Below, piece after piece: positions 14,122 to 19,261 of a stretch of 19,261 nucleotides of DNA. Every line of letters starts with the position of its first letter. Position 1 is the stretch's first letter. The DNA lies in contig CAAEMG010000037.1 in NCBI GenBank assembly GCA_900757025.1, forward strand, positions 1-19,261, in the 5' to 3' direction. The DNA comes from Clostridia bacterium. GTDB lineage: Bacteria > Bacillota > Clostridia > Lachnospirales > Anaerotignaceae. The notes beneath the pieces were generated by a model that searched no databases, was not told the DNA's origin, and was given only the letters and a program-made list of their open reading frames with translations. Made by a program: the position numbers and the translations under genes.

Positions 14122-15702
14122 ATGATTTTTGATAAAGCGTTTATAAACGGAAAAGTTTATACTATGGAGAATCCTTATACAGTTGCGGAAGCCATGCTTG
14201 TACATGATGGGAAAATTTTTGAAACGGGAACAACTGAGCAGATAAGCAAATATGACGTAAAACAGACAGTGGATTTAAAAGGAAAAACTGTTATTCCGGG
14301 GCTTATAGATACTCATTGTCATATTCCCGAAATGGTGGAAGACGGCATAAAAGCCGACCTTGAACATGTTAAAAGCATTGACGAAGCAATAGAGGTGCTT
14401 AAAGAATATGCAAAAACATTGAAAAAAGGCAAATGGATAATAGGCAGAGGAATAAGCTCCGCTTTATTAAAAGAAAAAAGATTTCCCAACAGATATGAAC
14501 TGGACAGAGTGAGCAAGGATATTCCTATTTATATTTCGGCTTTTGACGGACACAGCAGCATGGGCAACAGCAAAATTATGGAGTTTGCAGGAATTGACAA
14601 AAATTATGTTCCGAAAACGGGCGAGATAATTGAAAAAGACGAAAACGGAGAGCCTACGGGAATATTCAAAGAAACGCTTATAACTGAAAAACTTCTTGAA
14701 AAAGCTCCGCCAATGTTTGAAAACGATGAAGAAGCAAAAGAAGCTATACATAACCTTCTTTTAAAAAGTTCTAAAATGGGATATACCACACTGCATACAA
14801 TACTTAATTTATGGCCTTCGGTTATAAGCCGCGCAAGACTGTTTGAAGAAATGAATTCCGAAGGAACACTGCCTATGAGGATAAATATGTGCTTTTGCGA
14901 TGAGTATGAAAACGGAATGAACATCACATCGGGAATAGGCGACGATATGGTGCGTTTAAGCTCATGCAAATTCTTTGTTGACGGAGCAATGTCTGAAAGA
15001 ACGGCATATTTGTCAAAGGATTATGTGGACAAGCCGGGCTGCAGAGGAACTATGGTTCATTCCGAAGAGGATTTTGAAAAAATAGTGACAAAGGCATATG
15101 AACTGGGAAACGACGTTTGCATACATATAATCGGAGACGCGGCATTGGATGTGGTTTTGAATCTTATTGACAAAATTTATAATCCAAAGCAAAATAACAG
15201 ATTTGAGCTTATTCATTGTGCCGTAACACGCCCCGACCAGATAGAACGGCTTAAAAATATGCCTGTGATTGTCAATAAACAGCCTATATTTATTAAAGCG
15301 CCCACAACATTAAAAGGCGAAGAGAAATTGGGTGAATTAAACAAATATTATCACGGCTTAAAATCCTTTACAGACGCAGGCATAATCGTTACAGGCGGAA
15401 CAGACGGACCTCTTTCCGACATGAATCCGTTTATGGCAATGGAATGTGCCGTAACAAGAAAAGGATTTGACGAAAAAACAGTTGTAAACCCGCAGGAATG
15501 TATTGATATATATACTGCCGTTGAAATGTTTACGGCAAAGGCGGCATACGCAGGGCGGGAAGAAAAGAAAAAAGGAATGCTTAAAGAAGGAATGTTGGCG
15601 GACTTTATTGTTTTGGACAGAAATATATTTACCGTTGACGCAAATGATATTCACAACGTAAAGGTTGAAGAAACATATTTGGGCGGTCAGCCGTTATATT
15701 AA
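14122..15702 (+). CDS. Amidohydrolase, YtcJ-like (amidohydrolase_3 type)
   Basis: This 526-aa metal-dependent hydrolase acts on C-N bonds of a cyclic or substituted amide, imide or related compound. The N-terminal beta-sandwich strand (FDKAFINGKVYTM) leads to VIPGLIDTHCHIPE with metal ligands His65 and His67. Next come FDGHSSMGNSKIM, an HIIGDAALDV histidine, an ELIHC histidine and TGGTDGPLSDMNPF with the catalytic-type Asp. All are typical of the YtcJ/AepA-like group, and the length is normal. There is no signal peptide, so it acts in the cytoplasm. It starts at 14122 for reasons of promoter and ribosome binding site position. It is followed after 22 bases by the second TRAP transporter, suggesting that this transporter brings its substrate. 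The specific substrate cannot be read from the sequence. Confidence 0.88.
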   Translation: MIFDKAFINGKVYTMENPYTVAEAMLVHDGKIFETGTTEQISKYDVKQTVDLKGKTVIPGLIDTHCHIPEMVEDGIKADLEHVKSIDEAIEVLKEYAKTLKKGKWIIGRGISSALLKEKRFPNRYELDRVSKDIPIYISAFDGHSSMGNSKIMEFAGIDKNYVPKTGEIIEKDENGEPTGIFKETLITEKLLEKAPPMFENDEEAKEAIHNLLLKSSKMGYTTLHTILNLWPSVISRARLFEEMNSEGTLPMRINMCFCDEYENGMNITSGIGDDMVRLSSCKFFVDGAMSERTAYLSKDYVDKPGCRGTMVHSEEDFEKIVTKAYELGNDVCIHIIGDAALDVVLNLIDKIYNPKQNNRFELIHCAVTRPDQIERLKNMPVIVNKQPIFIKAPTTLKGEEKLGELNKYYHGLKSFTDAGIIVTGGTDGPLSDMNPFMAMECAVTRKGFDEKTVVNPQECIDIYTAVEMFTAKAAYAGREEKKKGMLKEGMLADFIVLDRNIFTVDANDIHNVKVEETYLGGQPLY

Positions 15703-15724
15703 TTACTTTTAGAGGAGTGATTTT

Positions 15725-16768
15725 ATGAAAAAGAAATTAGCTTTGTTACTCTCCTGCATTATGATGTTGTCTATGACAGCCTGCTCTGAAAGCGCAAACG
15801 TGCAGGTGGACACACCTTCTGCGTCTTCGTCGGGTGCAGTCGCTGCTGAAAATGTTGTTAAAATAGCAACCACGGGAACATCAACTCAGCCGCCATCATT
15901 GGCAACACAGGATTTTATGGCGGAGGTTGAAAATAATTCCGACGGCAAATATAAGTTTGAGCTTTACGATTCATCAACACTTGGCTCGGATTCCGATATA
16001 CTTCAGCAGGTTATTGACGGTACGCTTCAGATAAGCGCTGTCGGAGGAACAACATTTAGCATGTATACGGATTTGCTCAATGTTTTATCAATCCCATTCC
16101 TTCTTACGGATTATGACAAAGAATATGCCGCAATATCAAGCCCCGAATATCAGGCAATATGTGATAAAGTCGGAGAAGATTTGGGGATAAAGATTCTTTT
16201 TACAAGCGAAAACGGCATAAGACATTTTGCCACGGTTAATAAGCCTATAAATTCCGTTGAGGATATGAAGGGTCTTAAAATAAGAATACCTACAAGTACG
16301 GTTCTCGACCTTACAATAAAGGCTCTCGGAGCAAACCCGCAGACTATTGCATATTCCGAGCTTTATTCGGCTTTGCAAAACCATATTATCGACGGCGAAG
16401 AGGTGAACTATTCAACTCTTGCAGGTCAGCACCATTATGAAGTTGCAAAAAATGTAACGGAAGTCGGTATGTACTGCTTCTCGGGAATATTAATTGCAAA
16501 CCTTGATTGGTGGAACTCTCTCAGCGAGGACGAACAGAAAATGTTTGAAGAAGCGGGAGATTTGGCTGAAAAGAATACGTTTGAAAAATATGTGATTGAA
16601 CTTGACGAATCTTCACGCAAAACCTGCGAAGAAAACGGCATGGAAATAGTTACCCTTGATGACGCAAAGCTTCAAGAATTTAAAGACGCTACCGCACAGA
16701 TAGTTGACGATTATGCACAGAAAGACCAACTTATAGCAGATTTTGTTGAAATGGCACGCGGTCTTTAA
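15725..16768 (+). CDS. dctP: TRAP transporter substrate-binding lipoprotein, DctP family (TRAP 2)
   Basis: This 347-aa DctP-type receptor has a lipoprotein signal with lipobox MTAC and Cys20, followed by a Ser/Ala linker. It shares with the first DctP of this window the segments FSMYTDLLN, DMKGLKIRIPTS (with the carboxylate-binding type Arg), ALQNHIIDGEE and a closing YAQKDQLIADFV helix, so the two are clearly paralogues. GAGGAGTG precedes the ATG. An 80-base gap with a strong hairpin separates it from dctQ, unlike the tight spacing in the first TRAP set. Confidence 0.95.
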   Translation: MKKKLALLLSCIMMLSMTACSESANVQVDTPSASSSGAVAAENVVKIATTGTSTQPPSLATQDFMAEVENNSDGKYKFELYDSSTLGSDSDILQQVIDGTLQISAVGGTTFSMYTDLLNVLSIPFLLTDYDKEYAAISSPEYQAICDKVGEDLGIKILFTSENGIRHFATVNKPINSVEDMKGLKIRIPTSTVLDLTIKALGANPQTIAYSELYSALQNHIIDGEEVNYSTLAGQHHYEVAKNVTEVGMYCFSGILIANLDWWNSLSEDEQKMFEEAGDLAEKNTFEKYVIELDESSRKTCEENGMEIVTLDDAKLQEFKDATAQIVDDYAQKDQLIADFVEMARGL

Positions 16769-16800
16769 TCGTCGGCAAAAATAGAAAAAAATATGTGTTA

Positions 16801-16820
16801 GAGGCTGCATATGCAGCCTC
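16801..16820 (+). other. Perfect 20-base palindrome between dctP and dctQ (TRAP 2)
   Basis: GAGGCTGCATATGCAGCCTC is fully self-complementary and gives an 8-bp GC-rich stem with a short loop in RNA. No T-run follows, so it is more likely a stabilising or processing element than a terminator. Such hairpins after a binding-protein gene often allow more binding protein than permease to be made. It could also be a DNA site for a dimeric protein. Confidence 0.8.
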
Positions 16821-16834
16821 AAATGTATATGAAA

Positions 16835-16841
16835 GGGTGAG
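16835..16841 (+). promoter_or_regulatory. Ribosome binding site for a TTG-started dctQ
   Basis: GGGTGAG lies seven bases ahead of the TTG at 16849. The only nearby ATG (16829) is in another frame, so TTG is the supported start. Confidence 0.6.
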
Positions 16842-16848
16842 AGAATAA

Positions 16849-17361
16849 TTGCTTGATAAATTTAACGGTTGTATTGATGTTTTGTGTAAAATAATCAAAA
16901 TAATAGTGGCAGTTTTAATTGCCGCAGCTGTAGCGTTATCATTTATTGAAATTATCAGAAGATACTTTTTCAGACAAACATTTCCATGGGCAGACGAATT
17001 TATAAGATTTACACTTATTTATGTAGCCCTTGTGGGCGGTGCGGTTGCGTACAGAGAAGGCTTGCTTGTGTGTTTTGATTCGCTTCTTAAAAGCGTTAAG
17101 CCTTCAATCAGAACGGCATTTAACTATATAAGTGATGTTTTATCCCTTGCAGGCTTGGTATTGTGCTTTTATTTAAGCGTTAATACAATAATGACAAAAA
17201 GCGTTCTTACCGCAAAGTCGACAGGTTTGAGAGTGCCTATGACAGTTCCTTATTTCGCGTTTGTATTGGGATTTTTATTTATGATAATTTTCTGTTTGGA
17301 AAGAATCGTAAATCGTGCCTGTAATCCCAAAAAAGAAAAGGAAGGGGGAAATGACATATGA
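16849..17361 (+). CDS. dctQ: TRAP transporter small permease, DctQ family (TRAP 2)
   Basis: This 170-aa four-helix membrane subunit pairs with the DctM downstream. The motif FPWADEFIRFTLIYVALVGG with the following VAYREG is the usual DctQ signature. A TTG start at 16849 is used because no in-frame ATG lies near the ribosome binding site. The stop codon overlaps the dctM start by four bases (ATGA at 17358-17361), indicating translational coupling. Confidence 0.92.
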   Translation: MLDKFNGCIDVLCKIIKIIVAVLIAAAVALSFIEIIRRYFFRQTFPWADEFIRFTLIYVALVGGAVAYREGLLVCFDSLLKSVKPSIRTAFNYISDVLSLAGLVLCFYLSVNTIMTKSVLTAKSTGLRVPMTVPYFAFVLGFLFMIIFCLERIVNRACNPKKEKEGGNDI

Positions 17362-18635
17362 TAGTTGTTGTTGCATTTGTGGTTATGCTTCTTATCGGTG
17401 TGCCTATTGCCTTTCTTCTTGGGCTTACGGGAATTATACATATGTTCACTTTGGGAAATGCGCAGTATTTCGGGGCAATTATCAACAGAATGCTTGGCGG
17501 CGTAAATTCCACAGGGCTTACGGCAATTCCGTTTTTTATAATAGCCGGTGAAATAATGAACGAAGGCGGAGTAACCAAAAGAATTTTCAATTTTTTCAGA
17601 GAGCTTGTTATTTCTATAAGAGGCGGTTTGGCGTATACGGTTGTGGTTGTTGCGGCAGTGCTTGCGGCTATACTGGGTTCAGCCAATGCCGTATCGTCAA
17701 TTCTTTGCAAAGTTGCAATTCCCGAAATGAAAAAAGACGGGTATAAGGAAGAGTTTTCGGGCTCGCTTATTGCCGCTTCGGGAGTTTTAGGTCCTATTAT
17801 CCCTCCGAGCACGACATTTGTATACTACAGCGTGCTTACGGATGTATCCGTGAAAGGCCTTTTTATGGCGGGCATAATGCCGGGCATTCTTATTGCTGTA
17901 GGTTTTATTGCCATAATTTGGGTGCAGGGAAAAATTTTTAAAGTATATCCCGAGCCTTCAAATAAATTTTCGCTTAAACGCGTAACAAAAGCCTTTATTG
18001 AAGCCATTCCTGCGCTTATGATACCTATTGTCATGATGGGCGGAATTATTGCGGGTATTTTTACGCCTACGGAATCGGCGTCAGTTGCAATAGTTGCGGC
18101 TATAATGGTGGGAATGATTTATAAAACTCTTGATTTAAAGAAGCTTCCCCGTGCGCTTATTAACGCGGGAACAACGGCGGCAGCACTTTTGCTTATAGTT
18201 GCTTTTGGCAATATAATAAGTTGGACGCTTGCTGTTGCAGGAGTTAAGGATATAGTAATAGGCACAATGCTTTCGATAACAAGAAACAGATATTTATTGC
18301 TGTTTATGGTAATTGTAATGATGATGGCTGTAGGCTGCGTAATGGACGCCACGGCGGCAATGCTTGTATTTATTCCGGTTCTTACGCCTGTGGCAGATTT
18401 GCTTGGATTAAATCCCATTCATTTTGGCGTAATATATTGTTTGCTTATTACAATAGGGCTTGTAACGCCTCCTGTAGGTATGACGTTATTTGTAACGTCG
18501 AACGTATCGGGAATAGAATTTTCAAAAATATGTCGGGCGGTTATACCGTTTGCGGCAGTAGCAATAGTAATAACGGTTATACTTGCTTATATGCCGAGTG
18601 TTGTAATGTTCATTCCTAACTTATTGGGTATATAA
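17358..18635 (+). CDS. dctM: TRAP transporter large permease, DctM family (TRAP 2)
   Basis: This 425-aa large TRAP subunit has many transmembrane helices and the expected family motifs: GSANAVSSILCKVAIPEM, GPIIPPSTTFVYY, TPTESASVA and TPPVGMTLFV near the C-terminus. GAAGGGGGAA gives the ribosome binding site. It closes the amidohydrolase-TRAP 2 operon and meets the rubrerythrin gene head to head downstream. It is a paralogue of the DctM at 8227-9513 with conserved order of motifs. Confidence 0.95.
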   Translation: MIVVVAFVVMLLIGVPIAFLLGLTGIIHMFTLGNAQYFGAIINRMLGGVNSTGLTAIPFFIIAGEIMNEGGVTKRIFNFFRELVISIRGGLAYTVVVVAAVLAAILGSANAVSSILCKVAIPEMKKDGYKEEFSGSLIAASGVLGPIIPPSTTFVYYSVLTDVSVKGLFMAGIMPGILIAVGFIAIIWVQGKIFKVYPEPSNKFSLKRVTKAFIEAIPALMIPIVMMGGIIAGIFTPTESASVAIVAAIMVGMIYKTLDLKKLPRALINAGTTAAALLLIVAFGNIISWTLAVAGVKDIVIGTMLSITRNRYLLLFMVIVMMMAVGCVMDATAAMLVFIPVLTPVADLLGLNPIHFGVIYCLLITIGLVTPPVGMTLFVTSNVSGIEFSKICRAVIPFAAVAIVITVILAYMPSVVMFIPNLLGI

Positions 18636-18684
18636 TTTTTAAAGAAGCACATTTGCCGATAATTTAAAAGCGGTAAGTGTGATT

Positions 18685-18717
18685 TTGGTTGATAGGCGGA
18701 AATTTTTCTTCAACCAA
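18685..18717. other. Stem-loop after the second TRAP operon
   Basis: TTGGTTGA (18685-18692) pairs perfectly with TCAACCAA (18710-18717) around a 17-nt loop. It has no T-run of its own. It stands in tandem with the stronger terminator hairpin that follows. Confidence 0.45.
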
Positions 18718-18720
18718 CAA

Positions 18721-18758
18721 AACCCCTTGCAAATAAAGCATCTGCAAGGGGTAATTTT
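18721..18758. terminator. Terminator between the TRAP 2 operon and the rubrerythrin gene
   Basis: ACCCCTTGCA (18722-18731) pairs over ten bases with TGCAAGGGGT (18743-18752) around an 11-nt loop. A short T-run (18755-18758) follows on the plus strand, and on the minus strand the hairpin is followed by TTTTG. It can serve both convergent transcripts. Confidence 0.75.
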
Positions 18759-18789
18759 AGTAGTTATTCAACTGAATGTAAATCTTAAA

Positions 18790-19261
18790 TTATTTGAAGT
18801 ATCTGTTGTAAAGACCCTGGAATGCTTTTCCGTGTCTTGCTTCGTCTCTTGCCATTTCATGTACTGTATCATGGATAGCGTCAAGGTTAGCTGCTTTTGC
18901 TCTCTTAGCAAGGTCTGTTTTGCCTGCTGTTGCGCCGTTTTCTGCGGCAATTCTGAGTTCAAGGTTCTTCTTTGTTGAGTCTGTTACAACTTCGCCAAGA
19001 AGTTCGGCAAATTTAGCTGCGTGTTCTGCTTCTTCATAAGCAGCTTTTTCATAGTACATACCAACTTCAGGATAGCCTTCTCTATGAGCAACTCTTGCCA
19101 TTGCAAGATACATACCAACTTCTGTACATTCACCTTCAAAGTTAGCTCTAAGGTCTGCCATAATGTCATCGCTTGAACCCTGAGCAACACCTACAACGTG
19201 TTCTGCAGCCCATGAAAGTTCGCCTGTCTGCTCTTTAAATTTTTCCTTTGGAGCTTTACAA
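18790..19261 (-). CDS. rbr: Reverse rubrerythrin (5' end outside the window)
   Basis: This cytoplasmic non-heme diiron peroxidase reduces H2O2 with electrons from NADH-linked donors and protects anaerobes from oxygen. The frame runs without a stop to the right edge, so the gene is longer than the ATG at 19161 would suggest. The first visible residues, CKAPKEKF, fit the end of a rubredoxin domain. That places the rubredoxin part at the N-terminus, as in the reverse rubrerythrins of clostridia. The diiron domain then shows GELSWAAEH, FEGECTEVGMY, YEEAEHAAKF and MARDEARHG, which supply the Glu and His ligands. The protein ends at NRYFK. Its own promoter lies outside. It is not part of the catabolic locus. 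Confidence 0.9.
   Translation of the reverse strand, partial: CKAPKEKFKEQTGELSWAAEHVVGVAQGSSDDIMADLRANFEGECTEVGMYLAMARVAHREGYPEVGMYYEKAAYEEAEHAAKFAELLGEVVTDSTKKNLELRIAAENGATAGKTDLAKRAKAANLDAIHDTVHEMARDEARHGKAFQGLYNRYFK

Noticed and set aside
16907..16923. TGGCAGTTTTAATTGCC inside dctQ of TRAP 2 as a sigma-54 promoter
   Set aside because: The spacing between the GG and GC elements is one base too long, and it lies inside a coding region with no gene start after it.
17279..17812. 177-codon minus-strand ORF opposite dctQ and dctM of TRAP 2
   Set aside because: It lies against two clear TRAP genes, its product has no family features, and its composition reflects the complement of membrane-protein codons.

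Overview
The window looks like a chromosomal segment of an anaerobic, low-GC Gram-positive bacterium of the class Clostridia. The evidence is AT-rich intergenic DNA, AGGAG-type ribosome binding sites, some TTG starts, lipoprotein-type binding proteins, and a rubrerythrin with its rubredoxin part at the N-terminus. No rRNA, tRNA, CRISPR array, insertion sequence or phage gene was seen.

Layout. Positions 1-2491 hold the 3' part of a cardiolipin synthase gene, its terminator, and a free-standing GltD-like flavoprotein with a strong sigma-A promoter and probably a TTG start. At 2656-4704 on the minus strand is a sigma-54 enhancer-binding regulator. Its N-terminal sensor resembles a complete L-erythro-3,5-diaminohexanoate dehydrogenase (Kdd), the lysine-fermentation enzyme. 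A 12-TM permease of uncertain family (4894-6246) is divergent from it and has a near-consensus sigma-54 promoter. The 393-nt gap 6247-6639 holds a terminator, a phased array of TTGAWTCAA operator-like 9-mers, and a second near-perfect sigma-54 promoter.

That promoter leads into a seven-gene run (6640-14022): TRAP transporter dctPQM, a DUF6282-like metal hydrolase, a fumarylacetoacetate-hydrolase-fold enzyme, a thiolase and a type III CoA-transferase. A sigma-A promoter at 14073-14101 then precedes an amidohydrolase of the YtcJ type and a second complete TRAP transporter (to 18635). A convergent reverse rubrerythrin gene enters from the right edge.

Working model (inference): the Kdd-like domain of the regulator binds an amino-keto or keto acid and activates the two sigma-54 promoters. 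The substrate enters by TRAP transport, is hydrolysed by the amidohydrolase and FAH-fold enzymes, is activated by CoA transfer, and is cleaved by the thiolase to acetyl-CoA and a shorter acyl-CoA. The run contains no acyl-CoA dehydrogenase, enoyl-CoA hydratase or 3-hydroxyacyl-CoA dehydrogenase, so the acid may already be at the 3-oxo level when it receives CoA. The substrate cannot be named from the sequence. This is the best candidate for an undescribed system here.
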